Positions 24,427 to 34,425 of a stretch of 64,000 nt of DNA are shown here, piece by piece. Below the pieces are notes generated by a model. The model was not told where the DNA came from and did no database searches. It was given only the letters and a program-made list of their open reading frames with translations. Position 1 is the first letter of the stretch. Each line of letters starts with the position of its first letter. Position numbers and translations under genes: made by a program. The DNA comes from Colwellia sp. RSH04 (GTDB taxonomy: Bacteria > Pseudomonadota > Gammaproteobacteria > Enterobacterales > Alteromonadaceae): the NCBI RefSeq assembly GCF_003545765.1, contig NZ_QXIO01000014.1:1-64000 (forward strand), read 5' to 3'.

Positions 24427-25503
24427 TTATTGTTGTGTTAATGGCAGTAAAATTACAAATTCGGTATGCCCTGGCCGACTATGGCAAGAGAGCTTTCCTT
24501 GATGCTGATTCACTAAGGTTTGCGATATAGATAAACCTAGCCCCGTTCCATTTGAACGCCCTGAGACCATAGGGTAAAAAAGTGTATCTTGTATTTGAGC
24601 AGGAATACCGGGGCCATTATCTATTATGCTAATTTGAGCAGTAAGCTTTACGCGCTTGCCATTGATTGTTTTATTGCTGGCGACACGGGTTTTTAAGGTG
24701 ATGGTGCAATTTTGTTCAATGGCTTGAATAGCATTACTCACTATATTTAATACTGCTTGTTGTATTTTTTCTTGATCACATTCTATTAAAGGAATAGACG
24801 GGTCGTAATCTCTTTTTAATGTGATGTTTTTATCGTTTGAAAAACTAACCACCTGACAAACTTTTTCTAATACCGAGTGGATATTATTTTGGTTGATTTG
24901 CGGAAGTTGATTTGGCCCTAATAAGCGATCTACCAAGTTAGTGAGCCTGTCTGCTTGTTCGATGATCATGCTAGTATATTCTTGCTGATCAGTATTGAGT
25001 TCGCGGTTAAGTAATTGAGCTGCACCACGTAAGCCCCCGAGAGGGTTTTTAATTTCGTGTGCTAAGCCTTTAATTAAATCGCGTGCAGCGACCCATTGTT
25101 GATGTTGAAAAACCTCTAAGCTGATCTGTTTTTGTTGATCTATTTGCTTAAGTTCTAGTAGTACGTGTGGCTGTTGTTCAAATTCAACCGAAGAAGCAGT
25201 AATTTCGGCAGTAAAGCGATGACTTTCACTGAACTCAATAACAATGTCACTGTCAGTGAGTTCTTGTCCTGATGCCAGCAATTGCTTTAATCGTTTACTA
25301 TTAATGGTGGTATTAGCGAAGATAAAATCAGCAGGATAATTATATAACTTTGTTAAACTTTTATTGAGCAGAGCTTCTGCTGAAGGGTTTAAATAAACAA
25401 TGTTTAATTCTTGATTAAGAATGATAATTGCAGTCACCATTTGGCTAGCTAACGCCTGTTGGTAAACTTTTTTTTGTTCTTGTATTAGCTGTCTATTCTG
25501 CAT
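24427..25503 (-). CDS. glnL: nitrogen regulation sensor kinase NtrB
   Basis: 358 residues: an N-terminal PAS domain (~15-120, IVYLNPSAEALLN), an H-box with the phosphorylated histidine (LAHEIKNPLGGLRGAAQLL) near 140, and a C-terminal ATPase with the N box (LNIVSNAIQAI), DNGPGIP and GTGLGLSI motifs. No membrane segments, as expected for NtrB, which is controlled by PII protein. I start at the ATG at 25503; the longer frame begins with TTG at 25515. Order glnA - DUF4124 gene - ntrB - ntrC, all on the minus strand, as in many Alteromonadales. Confidence 0.94.
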   Translation of the reverse strand: MQNRQLIQEQKKVYQQALASQMVTAIIILNQELNIVYLNPSAEALLNKSLTKLYNYPADFIFANTTINSKRLKQLLASGQELTDSDIVIEFSESHRFTAEITASSVEFEQQPHVLLELKQIDQQKQISLEVFQHQQWVAARDLIKGLAHEIKNPLGGLRGAAQLLNRELNTDQQEYTSMIIEQADRLTNLVDRLLGPNQLPQINQNNIHSVLEKVCQVVSFSNDKNITLKRDYDPSIPLIECDQEKIQQAVLNIVSNAIQAIEQNCTITLKTRVASNKTINGKRVKLTAQISIIDNGPGIPAQIQDTLFYPMVSGRSNGTGLGLSISQTLVNQHQGKLSCHSRPGHTEFVILLPLTQQ

Positions 25504-25679
25504 TACTAAGCCCAATCAATAAGTATGAAAATGCACTGCACCTTTTTGGTGCGTGTGATTTTAGTTTACTTGATAACTATTTTAATTGCTGGCTTTTTTT
25601 CAAAGAAAGAGAATCAATAAAGTTTTATTAGTGTATGTTTTATAACGACTTTTTCATTTTTTGTTAAAAACTAAACTGT

Positions 25680-26198
25680 TTAGTTTACCGAAGCTCTGTG
25701 CATATAAAATGTTACTGACTCAGACGATGCAATAACCTTGCCCTTTTCGTTGAGTAAGTCCATTTTTATTTTATGCTCGCCTCTGTCGATATTGCGTAAT
25801 GAGAACATAGAGTGGATTTGTGGTTTTTTATATGGTTTACCGTCGAGGTAGAGTTGTACTTTAAACCCTTGTTTAAACTGCGGTTTAATGCCGCCACTGA
25901 TGTAGATGGAACCGGTATTATCGCGGATAGTCGCGTTGTTTTGAGGGTTATTTATAACGACTTGATAGATTTCTTCAAGTTGTTGTGGGTTGATATCTAG
26001 TACTTCAGTATCAACCGACGTAGCAGACTCAATGATATTTCCTGGTTTTGTTTTAACTTCTTCTGCACCAGGGCGAGGCGTATCTGAAAACACTAATACA
26101 CCTTGTTCATTGCGCCACACATAAATTTTAGCAGGACTCTGAAATGCAGAGGCTGTTATTGATGTGAGTAAAAGCGCTATGAATAAATATTTAGTCAT
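25680..26198 (-). CDS. exported DUF4124-domain protein
   Basis: 172 residues with a signal peptide (FIALLLTSITASAFQ). Then a DUF4124 segment (KIYVWRNEQGVLVFSDTPRPG at ~24-44) with the usual W-x-N/D-x-x-G-x-x-x-(F/Y)-S/T-D-x-P pattern. A C-terminal beta-rich part (IYISGGIKPQFKQGFKVQLY) resembles an Ig-like fold. Proteins of this type lie between glnA and ntrB in many gammaproteobacteria, and their role is unknown. The 240 bases upstream hold the glnA terminator, so this gene has its own promoter or depends on read-through. Confidence 0.75.
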   Translation of the reverse strand: MTKYLFIALLLTSITASAFQSPAKIYVWRNEQGVLVFSDTPRPGAEEVKTKPGNIIESATSVDTEVLDINPQQLEEIYQVVINNPQNNATIRDNTGSIYISGGIKPQFKQGFKVQLYLDGKPYKKPQIHSMFSLRNIDRGEHKIKMDLLNEKGKVIASSESVTFYMHRASVN

Positions 26199-26395
26199 AT
26201 AAATTAACTATTCGAATCCCTGAGATAATTATACAACGCAAATACAGAATACGCTGCTCTTAATTTAAGTATATACCTATAAATTATACAAAAAAAATTA
26301 TTTTTACTACTAAATGTTACAAGTTAACTTGTAAACCACATAAGAATCTTTAGCAGGTGTTGATGAAAAATTGATTATTTGAAGTTATAAGACAT

Positions 26396-26423
26396 AAAAA
26401 AAGCTCACCTTAGTGAGCTTTTC
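26396..26423 (-). terminator. rho-independent terminator of glnA
   Basis: On the minus strand AAAAGCTCAC-TAAG-GTGAGCTTTTTTT forms a strong stem ending in T. It begins about 17 bases after the glnA stop. Confidence 0.88.
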
Positions 26424-26439
26424 AATATTATGTTATTAA

Positions 26440-27846
26440 TTAAACGCTGTAGTACATGTCAAATTCAACAGGGTGAGTTGTTGAGTTTAATAATTCTACT
26501 TCTTCACGTTTAAGGGCAATGTAAGCATCAATCATGTCATTGTCCATTACGCCGCCAGCCGTTAAGAATTCTTTATCTGCTTCTAAAGCGTCTAACGCCT
26601 CTTCTAAAGATGCAGCAACTTGTGGAATTGCAGCAGCTTCTTCAGCGGGTAAGTCGTATAAATCTTTATCCATTGCATCGCCAGGGTGAATTTTATTTTT
26701 AATACCGTCAAGGCCAGCCATAAGCATTGCTGAGAAAGCTAGGTATGGGTTAGCAGTAGGATCAGGGAAACGAACTTCAATACGCATTGCTTTTGGTGTA
26801 GGTACAATTGGGATACGAATTGACGCACTACGGTTACGAGCAGAATATGCAAGCATAACAGGTGCTTCAAAACCAGGAACTAAACGTTTGTATGAGTTAG
26901 TAGACGCATTCGTGAAAGCATTTAATGCTTTAGCATGCTTAATAATACCGCCAACGTAGTAAAGTGCTGTTTCAGATAATCCGCCGTACTTATCACCAGC
27001 AAATAAGTTAACGCCATCTTTGGCTAAAGATTGATGAACGTGCATACCTGTACCGTTGTCACCTACAATTGGTTTAGGCATGAAAGTCGCTGTTTTACCA
27101 TAGGCGTGAGCTACGTTATGAACAACATACTTATAAATTTGTACTTCATCAGCTTTTAATACCATTGTATTAAAGCGACAAGCAATTTCATTTTGACCTG
27201 CGGTCGCAACTTCATGGTGATGTGCTTCAACAACTAAGCCCATATCTTCCATAACTAAACACATTGCTGAACGTAAATCTTGTGACGAGTCAACAGGAGC
27301 AACAGGGAAGTAACCACCTTTAACACCAGGTCTATGGCCTGTGTTGCCATCTTCATAGCTAGTACCAGAGTTCCATTTAGCTTCTTTATCATCAATTTTG
27401 TAGAATGAACCGCTCATGTCTGTATGGAAACGTACATCATCAAAAACGAAGAACTCAGGCTCTGGACCAATTAACACAGTATCTGCAATACCAGTACCGC
27501 GCATGTACTCTTCAGCGCGTTTAGCGACTGAACGAGGGTCACGGCTGTAGCCTTGCATTGTTGCAGGCTCTACAATGTCACAACGAATATTTAAAGTAAC
27601 AGCTTCAGTAAATGGGTCTAAAATTGCTGAATCTGCATCAGGCATCATTACCATGTCTGATTCATTGATACCTTTCCAGCCTTCAATTGAAGAACCGTCA
27701 AACATTTTACCGTCTTCGAAGAAGTCTTCGTCAACTTGGTGATGAGGAATAGAAACGTGCTGCTCTTTACCCTTAGAATCTGTAAAACGAAGGTCTACGA
27801 ATTTAACATCGTGCTCTTTAATTAAATCGAATACTGCTTGTGACAT
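26440..27846 (-). CDS. glnA: glutamine synthetase, type I
   Basis: 468 residues, the length of proteobacterial GSI-beta. It makes glutamine from glutamate, ammonia and ATP as a dodecamer. Visible motifs are FDGSSIEGW (substrate latch), the ATP and glutamate site parts [11 protein letters not shown] and the NRSASIRIP arginine loop. The adenylylation tyrosine is in KDLYDLP near 397. It heads the nitrogen control group and is preceded by a sigma-54 promoter with two NtrC-type enhancer sites. Its own terminator follows. Confidence 0.97.
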   Translation of the reverse strand: MSQAVFDLIKEHDVKFVDLRFTDSKGKEQHVSIPHHQVDEDFFEDGKMFDGSSIEGWKGINESDMVMMPDADSAILDPFTEAVTLNIRCDIVEPATMQGYSRDPRSVAKRAEEYMRGTGIADTVLIGPEPEFFVFDDVRFHTDMSGSFYKIDDKEAKWNSGTSYEDGNTGHRPGVKGGYFPVAPVDSSQDLRSAMCLVMEDMGLVVEAHHHEVATAGQNEIACRFNTMVLKADEVQIYKYVVHNVAHAYGKTATFMPKPIVGDNGTGMHVHQSLAKDGVNLFAGDKYGGLSETALYYVGGIIKHAKALNAFTNASTNSYKRLVPGFEAPVMLAYSARNRSASIRIPIVPTPKAMRIEVRFPDPTANPYLAFSAMLMAGLDGIKNKIHPGDAMDKDLYDLPAEEAAAIPQVAASLEEALDALEADKEFLTAGGVMDNDMIDAYIALKREEVELLNSTTHPVEFDMYYSV

Positions 27847-27893
27847 ATTTGTCTCCAGTGTGGTTAGTTCAAATTTGGTAATTGCTCATATTT

Positions 27894-27910
27894 AGCTATA
27901 ATCGTGCCAA
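27894..27910 (-). promoter_or_regulatory. sigma-54 promoter of glnA
   Basis: Minus strand TTGGCACGATTATAGCT: the -24 element TGGCAC is perfect, the -12 GC is present with one mismatch before it (TAGC for TTGC), and spacing is standard. It ends about 48 bases before the glnA ATG. Confidence 0.75.
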
Positions 27911-27960
27911 TAGTTTATTCTTTATTTATCAGTGCATTATGTATATGTGTTGTGTAATGC

Positions 27961-28000
27961 TGCACTGTTTTGGTGCTTTGATTGCCCGAGTGTGGTGCAA
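27961..28000. promoter_or_regulatory. two NtrC-type enhancer sites upstream of glnA
   Basis: GCACT-GTTTT-GGTGC (27962-27976) matches the NtrC consensus GCACY-N5-GGTGC. GCCCG-AGTGT-GGTGC (27984-27998) matches one half fully and the other in part. Centres are 22 bases apart, two helical turns, and 60-90 bases upstream of the sigma-54 promoter. Confidence 0.7.
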
Positions 28001-28151
28001 AGTGATTCCTTGTTAGCCTCATACTATAGAACAATTTAGCGTGTATTCCTTCACTATTTTATTTCTTTTTAGTCTTTATAGATTGGGTTAATATGATGCC
28101 CAATCAATACGCCTTAATTGTTATTTTTATGAATACAGGAAAACTCAAAAT

Positions 28152-29276
28152 ATGTCTGTTACTTCGATAAGGCTTTATAACTATTGCCTAGTGCTATGGC
28201 TCCTTTTAAGTCTTTCTTTTTTTGTTAAAGCTGAATCAGATAACAGTACTTGGCAAAAACCAACACCTATCTTCAAACAAGAATATGATTGGCTTCGATT
28301 AAGCTCAGATGAATGGTTAAAAGGCGACATTGTCTCAATGTACGATGAAGAGCTTGAATTTGATAGTGACGAATTAGACCTACAGCAAATAGATTGGGAT
28401 GATGTTGCAGAGCTACGCAGCAAAAATTGGCAAAGTATTCGAATGATTGACGGTACTATCGCTGAAGGTTACTTAGTCGTAAAAGATGGCCAGTTAAGCT
28501 TGGTTAAGTTTGGAGAAACGAAACATTTTGAATTAGCTAACTTATTGTCAATTGCTTCATCGGGTAAAAATGAACGCGATTTATGGGATGGTTATGCTGA
28601 TATAGGTATAAATTTAAGAGGAGGTAATACTGTACAACTTGATTATACTTTTGCCGTGGGTGCTCAAAGACGTAGTGCTAGTAGTCGTTTTAAAATTGAT
28701 TACACCGCTAACTATAGTAAGTATAAAGACCAAGAGACGGATGAAAAAATAGTAACGGCAAATAGCGATAGGCTCACGTCAACTTATGATTGGTTCTTTA
28801 GCCAAAAAGTATACCTAAGAGCGATGGATTTTGAGCTTTACTCTGATGAGTTTATGAATATTGAAAGAAGGATCCGTTACGGTATTGCAATGGGTTATCA
28901 CCTTATTGATACCAGCCAAACAACTTGGGATGTTAATGCGGGTCCTAGTTATCAAACAACGACATTTATCGAAGTTCAAGACGGTGAAAAAAAGAAAGAA
29001 AATTCACCAGGTTTAGTACTTGGCACTGACTTTACCTATGAAATAACCAGTGATATTGATTACGATGCATCGTATAGCATTCAATTTGTTGATGAATCCT
29101 CAGGTGATTATATACATCATTTACAAACAGGGTTAGAGATTGAGTTAGCAAGTGATTTTGATCTCGATGTAACTTTTTATGCCGATAGAACCGAAAAGCC
29201 TAAAGCGGATGCCGATGGGAAAATTCCAGAACAAAATGATTTTCGTTTAGTGGTAAGTTTAGGGTATGACTTTTAA
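28152..29276 (+). CDS. DUF481-family outer membrane protein, paralogue 1
   Basis: 374 residues: a signal peptide (ending about residue 27), a conserved N-terminal block (WQKPTPIF, then DWLRL-x-SDEWLKGDIVSMYD) of about 120 residues, and then a beta-barrel part with alternating hydrophobic strands ending in the outer-membrane signature LVVSLGYDF (terminal Phe). The barrel matches DUF481, seen in salt- or stress-induced outer membrane proteins such as YdiY. No substrate is known. The gene next to it is a tandem paralogue with the same layout. The N-terminal block may be a periplasmic domain tied to the barrel. Confidence 0.75.
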   Translation: MSVTSIRLYNYCLVLWLLLSLSFFVKAESDNSTWQKPTPIFKQEYDWLRLSSDEWLKGDIVSMYDEELEFDSDELDLQQIDWDDVAELRSKNWQSIRMIDGTIAEGYLVVKDGQLSLVKFGETKHFELANLLSIASSGKNERDLWDGYADIGINLRGGNTVQLDYTFAVGAQRRSASSRFKIDYTANYSKYKDQETDEKIVTANSDRLTSTYDWFFSQKVYLRAMDFELYSDEFMNIERRIRYGIAMGYHLIDTSQTTWDVNAGPSYQTTTFIEVQDGEKKKENSPGLVLGTDFTYEITSDIDYDASYSIQFVDESSGDYIHHLQTGLEIELASDFDLDVTFYADRTEKPKADADGKIPEQNDFRLVVSLGYDF

Positions 29277-29343
29277 GTGTAAAGTTAGTGATAATTAATG
29301 TTAGAGGAAATTGGCAGCATATTGTGGAATTTGATTTAGCGTG

Positions 29344-30444
29344 ATGAATATATTTAGCTTTTTGAGTGTACTTTCTTTGCTCTCAATCTCTAGTGCCTCA
29401 TCAAAAGAGCAAGTAACAAGTCGTGCTGTTTGGCAAAAGCCAACCCCTATTTTTAGTCAAAAATATGATTGGCTACGCTTAAAATCTGATGAATGGTTAA
29501 AAGGTGACATTGTTTCAATGTACGATGATGAGTTGGAGTTTGATAGCGATGAGTTTGGTGTTAAAACGTTTGACTGGGAAGATGTTAATGAATTGAGAAG
29601 TCGGTTTGACCAACAAATTCGCTTAGCAGACGGGCGAGTGGTACAAGGTTTTTTGATAGTCAAAGACGGTCATTTAGTTTTGCTAAGTCAAGGTGTTGAA
29701 ACCCATTACCCCTTATCAGAACTTTTATCTATTACTTCAACCAGTGAGAGTCGAATTGACTTGTGGGATGGTAAGGTTAGTGTTGGCGTTGATATTAGTT
29801 CTGGAAATGTGAATCAACTTGAGTATCTCGTTTCTGCGATGCTTCAACGAAGAACACCGTTTACGCGCTTTAGAAGTGATATGACTTTTAATTACAGTAA
29901 ATCTCTTAATGAAGACGCTGATTCTGTTGTTAGTGATACCCGACGTATTACAAGCTATTTAGATTGGTTTTATAGTGGCAAAGTGTTTTTACGTGCTATT
30001 GATTATGAATATTACAGTGATTTACTACAGAATATTAAATACAGAAACAATATCGGTTCTAGTATTGGTTACCATATTGTTAATAATAAACGTTTACAAT
30101 GGGATGCGACAGTAGGCCCTAGTTACCAAGAGACCGTTTATTATAATAATATAGAGAACAGCTCCCAGAAAAGTGGAGCTTTATCATTAAGTACATTATT
30201 AGAATATACAATTTCAAGAAAAATTGATTATATTATTGATTATCAAATGAAATTTGTTGATGACGCTTCTGGCGGGCGTAACCATCATTTAAAAACAGGT
30301 TTTGAATTTGAGTTTACTGATAATTTTGAATTAGATTTAACATTATATATTGATCGCGTTGCTAAACCAGTAGCAGCTAACGATCAAGAGCAGCCTAAAA
30401 AGAATGATTACAGGCTACTAATCAGTTTAGGTTATGACTTTTAA
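29344..30444 (+). CDS. DUF481-family outer membrane protein, paralogue 2
   Basis: 366 residues from ATG 29344 (a GTG directly before it is in frame). Same architecture as paralogue 1: signal peptide, WQKPTPIF-SQ-KYDWLRL block, then a barrel ending LLISLGYDF. Identity is strongest in the first 120 residues and the final strands and weaker in the loops, as usual for paralogous barrels. The gap of 67 bases without a clear terminator suggests co-transcription. Confidence 0.75.
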   Translation: MNIFSFLSVLSLLSISSASSKEQVTSRAVWQKPTPIFSQKYDWLRLKSDEWLKGDIVSMYDDELEFDSDEFGVKTFDWEDVNELRSRFDQQIRLADGRVVQGFLIVKDGHLVLLSQGVETHYPLSELLSITSTSESRIDLWDGKVSVGVDISSGNVNQLEYLVSAMLQRRTPFTRFRSDMTFNYSKSLNEDADSVVSDTRRITSYLDWFYSGKVFLRAIDYEYYSDLLQNIKYRNNIGSSIGYHIVNNKRLQWDATVGPSYQETVYYNNIENSSQKSGALSLSTLLEYTISRKIDYIIDYQMKFVDDASGGRNHHLKTGFEFEFTDNFELDLTLYIDRVAKPVAANDQEQPKKNDYRLLISLGYDF

Positions 30445-30450
30445 CCTAGT

Positions 30451-30735
30451 TTACCTGTCATGTTCAACGACAACGTCACTTAGAGGGGTGCTAGAGCAAA
30501 GCAAAATATACTGATTGTCTTGCTCTTCTTTCGTTAAACCTTCTGTTTTTAACTGTTTTACTTCACCTGAAATAAGCTTAGCTTTGCAACGCCCACATTG
30601 TCCTCTTAAACAAGAATAAGGCAAAATCAGCCCTGCCTTTTCCCCTTGAGCTAAAATAGAAGAATGTTGCTCCCCTTTTAACTGTTTTTGTTTTGATAAA
30701 AAAGTAATGTTGACGGGTGTTGGCTTAGCATTCAT
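30451..30735 (-). CDS. 2Fe-2S ferredoxin, plant type
   Basis: 94 residues. Four cluster ligands in the pattern C-x(5)-C-x(2)-C-x(n)-C (SCLRGQCGRCKAKL and YILLCSS). Soluble electron carrier. The size and single-domain form resemble YfaE, which maintains the ribonucleotide reductase cofactor, but nrdAB is not next to it. It could equally serve another oxygenase or reductase. Convergent with the DUF481 genes: its stop is 6 bases from that of paralogue 2. Confidence 0.8.
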   Translation of the reverse strand: MNAKPTPVNITFLSKQKQLKGEQHSSILAQGEKAGLILPYSCLRGQCGRCKAKLISGEVKQLKTEGLTKEEQDNQYILLCSSTPLSDVVVEHDR

Positions 30736-30833
30736 CTCAATAAATCTCCAAAGTTAGTACAGATTAAATTGCCTGTTTAAGGTATATTACGAGCAATTTA
30801 TCATATTAGCTAAACATAATTATTAATACCTTT

Positions 30834-32225
30834 ATGACAAACAAGCAGCAACATATTCATATTTTAGGCATTTGTGGAACCTTTATGGGTGGCATAGCGG
30901 CTATAGCTAAGCAGTTAGGTTTCAAAGTAAGTGGCTCTGATGCTAATGTTTATCCGCCGATGAGTACTCAACTTGAGGCGTTAGGCATTGAATTGATGCA
31001 CGGTTATAGTGCAAAGCATTTAGCAACAGATGTTGACGTTGTGATTATAGGAAATGCGATGTCGCGTGGGAATGAAATGGTTGAGCATGTGCTTGATAGA
31101 AATATTCCCTATACGTCAGGCCCTCAATGGTTATTAGATAACGTATTAAAAGATTGTTGGGTGCTTGCCGTTTCTGGAACCCATGGTAAAACCACGACCA
31201 GTAGTATGCTGGCGTGGATTTTAGAATATGGCAAATTATCTCCTGGCTTTCTCATTGGTGGGGTACCACAGAACTTTGAATGTTCAGCGCGTATTGGCGA
31301 GACGCCATTTTTTGTTATTGAAGCCGATGAATATGATAGCGCCTTTTTTGATAAGCGCTCTAAGTTTGTTCATTATCGACCGCGAACGTTGGTAATCAAT
31401 AATATGGAGTTTGATCATGGTGATATTTTTAACGATTTAACTGATATTCAGCGACAATTTCATCATTTAGTTAGAATGGTACCCTGTAATGGTTTAATAC
31501 TCTCTGCAAAACATGATGAAGCAGTGCAAGAGACTTTAAATCAAGGTTGTTGGAGTGAGCAAGAGCATACTGATGATAAATATGGCTGGCAGGCTAAAAA
31601 GCTTATAGAAGACGGTAGTCAGTTTGATGTGTTTTTTAATAAGGTTAAGCAAGGTCAAGTTGATTGGCAATTAATGGGTGATTTTAATATTGATAATGCT
31701 TTGATGGCTATTGCTGCTGCAAGACATGTTGGTATACCAAGCCAGGTAGCTATTGAAGCGTTATCGCAGTTTATTAACACGAAGAGGCGTTTTGAGCACA
31801 AGGGCACAGTTAATGGTGTTGAAGTATATGATGATTTTGCTCACCACCCTACAGCAATAGCAAAAACGTTAGCTGGCGTTCGGGCAAAAATAAATGCTCG
31901 TAACCAAAAGAACAACCAATGTGGTCGAGTGATTGCTGTGTTAGAGCCAAGATCGAACACCATGAAATCAGGTGTTCACAAAGAAGCTCTGCCAAACTCT
32001 TTTGATGAGGCTGATGCGGTTTTTTTATATCAGGGCGACCAAGTGCATTGGTCTGTTTCTGAACTCATTACACAGTGTAAGCCCGCTTGTGTTGTTGAAA
32101 ATAATATTAAAACGCTGGTAAGCGCAATTGTATCAGAGGTATTGCCTGATGATATCGTTGTTATAATGAGTAATGGTGGTTTTGAGAATATTCACAATAA
32201 GTTATTATTAGCACTTGCAGAGTAA
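30834..32225 (+). CDS. mpl: UDP-N-acetylmuramate:L-alanyl-gamma-D-glutamyl-meso-diaminopimelate ligase
   Basis: 463 residues of the Mur ligase family. N-terminal nucleotide-sugar domain (HILGICGTFMGGIAAIAKQLG), ATP loop GTHGKTTTSSMLAW near residue 118, central DEYDSAFFDKRSKF, and a C-terminal domain with YDDFAHHPTAI. Mpl reattaches recycled murein tripeptide to UDP-MurNAc in the cytoplasm. The short length and the GTFMGG start separate it from MurC. It overlaps the long frame of def by a few bases, but the real def start is 41 bases after its stop. Confidence 0.95.
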   Translation: MTNKQQHIHILGICGTFMGGIAAIAKQLGFKVSGSDANVYPPMSTQLEALGIELMHGYSAKHLATDVDVVIIGNAMSRGNEMVEHVLDRNIPYTSGPQWLLDNVLKDCWVLAVSGTHGKTTTSSMLAWILEYGKLSPGFLIGGVPQNFECSARIGETPFFVIEADEYDSAFFDKRSKFVHYRPRTLVINNMEFDHGDIFNDLTDIQRQFHHLVRMVPCNGLILSAKHDEAVQETLNQGCWSEQEHTDDKYGWQAKKLIEDGSQFDVFFNKVKQGQVDWQLMGDFNIDNALMAIAAARHVGIPSQVAIEALSQFINTKRRFEHKGTVNGVEVYDDFAHHPTAIAKTLAGVRAKINARNQKNNQCGRVIAVLEPRSNTMKSGVHKEALPNSFDEADAVFLYQGDQVHWSVSELITQCKPACVVENNIKTLVSAIVSEVLPDDIVVIMSNGGFENIHNKLLLALAE

Positions 32226-32265
32226 GTCGCTAATAAACAAATTTGATAAAGGTAAAGAAAGTAAA

Positions 32266-32769
32266 ATGGCAGTTTTAAGTATACTAAAAGCACCTGATGA
32301 AAGGTTACGTCAACAAGCTGTTCAAGTAACAGATATAGCAACAGTACAAACATTAATAGACGATATGTTAGATACTTTGTATGACACAGAGGATGGTATA
32401 GGGTTAGCGGCAACACAGGTAGGAAGAAAAGAAGCCGTTGTTGTTATTGATATTTCTGAAGAGCGAAATGAACCATTGATTTTAGTAAACCCTGAAGTGA
32501 CCTTTGGTGATAACAAAATAAAAGGTCAAGAAGGCTGTTTATCAGTACCAGGATATTACGCTGACGTAGAACGCTTCGCTAATGTAACCGTAACAGCGCA
32601 AGATCGTGAAGGTAAAGATATTACTGTTGAAAGCGATGAATTTTTAGCTATTGTGATGCAACATGAAATCGATCATCTAAAAGGCAAGTTATTCATCGAA
32701 TATCTATCGCCACTAAAACAAAAAATGGCATTAAAAAAAGTGAAGAAAACACTTAAACACACAGCATAA
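32266..32769 (+). CDS. def: peptide deformylase
   Basis: 167 residues. Removes the formyl group from new proteins using Fe2+. All three motifs are present: GIGLAATQVG near residue 45, EGCLSVPGYYADV near 88-100 with the metal cysteine, and QHEIDHLKGKLF near 132-143 with the two metal histidines. ATG 32266 gives the usual start (MAVLSILKAPDERLR). It is not followed by fmt, so it may be a second deformylase of the cell rather than the fmt-linked one. Confidence 0.95.
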   Translation: MAVLSILKAPDERLRQQAVQVTDIATVQTLIDDMLDTLYDTEDGIGLAATQVGRKEAVVVIDISEERNEPLILVNPEVTFGDNKIKGQEGCLSVPGYYADVERFANVTVTAQDREGKDITVESDEFLAIVMQHEIDHLKGKLFIEYLSPLKQKMALKKVKKTLKHTA

Positions 32770-32792
32770 TGTTAATTAAGTAGGAAATTGTT

Positions 32793-33419
32793 TTGAGTAC
32801 ATTTAAAGGTCGTATAACACTAGCCATGACAGGGGCATCAGGAGCAGGCTATGCACTTCGTTTATTAGAATGCTTAGTTGCTGCTAATTACCAAGTGTTT
32901 TTTCTCTGCTCTAGTGCTGGGCGTATTGTACTTAACACTGAAGTCGGAGTGAAACTGCCGAGTAAACCTGAAGCGACTGCTGACTATTTAATCAATAAAT
33001 TCAATGCTAAAGCTGAGCAAATTATTGTTTTTGGTAAAGAGCAGTGGTTTTCACCTGTTGCGTCAGGATCGGCTGCGCCAAAACAGATGGTGGTATGCCC
33101 GTGCTCTACAGGGACATTAGCTGCTATTAGCCAAGGTATGAGTGATAATTTAATTGAACGTGCAGCAGATGTGGTGATTAAAGAGCGTGGTCAGTTAATT
33201 TTAATGGTAAGAGAAACGCCATTCTCTACGATACATTTGCAAAATATGCTGAGCTTATCTCAACAAGGCGTAACGATTATGCCAGCTGCACCTGGCTTCT
33301 ATCATAATGCAGAAACCATCGACGACTTAATTGATTTTATGGTGGGTCGAGTACTTGATCACCTTAAAATAGAGCAAAGTATTATGCCTCGCTGGGGTTA
33401 TAATCAACAATCAAGTTAA
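32793..33419 (+). CDS. ubiX: flavin prenyltransferase UbiX
   Basis: 208 residues. UbiX makes prenylated FMN, the cofactor of the decarboxylase UbiD in ubiquinone synthesis. Seen are the N-terminal flavin motif [17 protein letters not shown], the [20 protein letters not shown] stretch, and the [20 protein letters not shown] region with the prenyl-phosphate-binding arginine. It begins with TTG at 32793, preceded by AGGA at 7 bases. It follows def closely, so it is probably in one operon with mpl and def. A terminator follows. Confidence 0.94.
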   Translation: MSTFKGRITLAMTGASGAGYALRLLECLVAANYQVFFLCSSAGRIVLNTEVGVKLPSKPEATADYLINKFNAKAEQIIVFGKEQWFSPVASGSAAPKQMVVCPCSTGTLAAISQGMSDNLIERAADVVIKERGQLILMVRETPFSTIHLQNMLSLSQQGVTIMPAAPGFYHNAETIDDLIDFMVGRVLDHLKIEQSIMPRWGYNQQSS

Positions 33420-33449
33420 CAACTACGGTGAAGTTTTAATTTAAGGCAT

Positions 33450-33479
33450 AAAAAAAGCGAATGATAATTCGCTTTTTTT
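33450..33479. terminator. bidirectional terminator between ubiX and cheX
   Basis: AAAAAAAGCGAA-TGATAA-TTCGCTTTTTTT: a 12-base stem with A and T tails, usable from both sides. Confidence 0.88.
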
Positions 33480-33504
33480 GTTTCACTGACGGTACTAATC
33501 GTTT

Positions 33505-33972
33505 TTATGATTCATCAAAACTAAACTCAATGTATGCTTTACCATGAGGTGAACTCAAAGGAATAATAACGATTGGTCCTTTAGCTTTATGATGAATAGT
33601 GTGTTCATGTCCTGAAACAACGACAGGGGTTGCCATATCAAACTCAATGCCTTTCTCGCTAAGCATTCTTTTAGCACCACCTGTTACCATGTTGGTGATT
33701 TCACCTACTAAATCGGTAATTTCTTCGTTTACAGAATCTGGAGCCTCTCCAACCATGCCTTTCATTGTGGCAATAGCTAAAGATGCATCATAAGTAATAG
33801 ATAGCGAACCTTTAGCTTGTTCACTTACCATACCTATAAGACCAGATACATCACCCATTGCTACTTGACCTTTTTTAAGCTTTGGCTTTTCAGGAGTTAA
33901 CTCCATTTGAGCCATGGTGGACATAACATTGAGCATTGAAGATAAAAAGGGATTGATAAACTCTACGTTCAT
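33505..33972 (-). CDS. cheX: chemotaxis phosphatase CheX-like protein
   Basis: 155 residues. N-terminus MNVEFINPFLSSMLNVMSTMAQ, the central signature DSVNEEITDLVGEITNMVTGGAKRML with the E-x-x-N-type phosphatase helix, and the C-terminal VVSGHEHTIHHK part. CheX relatives dephosphorylate CheY-P in the cytoplasm. No chemotaxis genes are near. Free-standing cheX genes are common in Alteromonadales. Confidence 0.85.
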   Translation of the reverse strand: MNVEFINPFLSSMLNVMSTMAQMELTPEKPKLKKGQVAMGDVSGLIGMVSEQAKGSLSITYDASLAIATMKGMVGEAPDSVNEEITDLVGEITNMVTGGAKRMLSEKGIEFDMATPVVVSGHEHTIHHKAKGPIVIIPLSSPHGKAYIEFSFDES

Positions 33973-34425
33973 GAAGCTTTCCGAGCCTTGTCAGTTAAGT
34001 TATTTGATTCTGCATGGAAAATTAGCAAATGTAAATCAAACAAAATTATTATTTATTATAAATAGTGATTATTTTCACTTGAGTAGTTTTTACCGCTGCC
34101 GATTATATTTGGCTAAAAGTTAAACTAGCTTTGACTTTATTATCCTGAAAATTAACAATATTTATTTGCTTAACGTAAGTATCGACGAGTATTGTACTTT
34201 TTACCACTAATTGTTATAAAAAAGTTTTTTCAGGCGTTAAAAAGATAATAACTTTGCCAAAACTAAATAACTAAGATAATTAACTCTATTCACTAAGGCT
34301 ATGATATTTAATTGAATATAGCATTAGGTTTTTAGGAAATTTGCATTGAATACTGATAATAAGCTAAACAGGCTTTTTATTCGATATATGTATGCGAAGC
34401 TCAATAATTAAGCTAATTGCTCTGT
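33973..34425. other. gene-free stretch between cheX and zur
   Basis: 453 AT-rich bases that must contain the cheX promoter. AAGCTAAACAG (34362-34372) and CTGTTTAGCTT (34422-34432) are an 11-base inverted repeat 49 bases apart that overlaps the end of zur. It lacks a T run in the right place for a terminator. I see nothing else. Confidence 0.5.
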
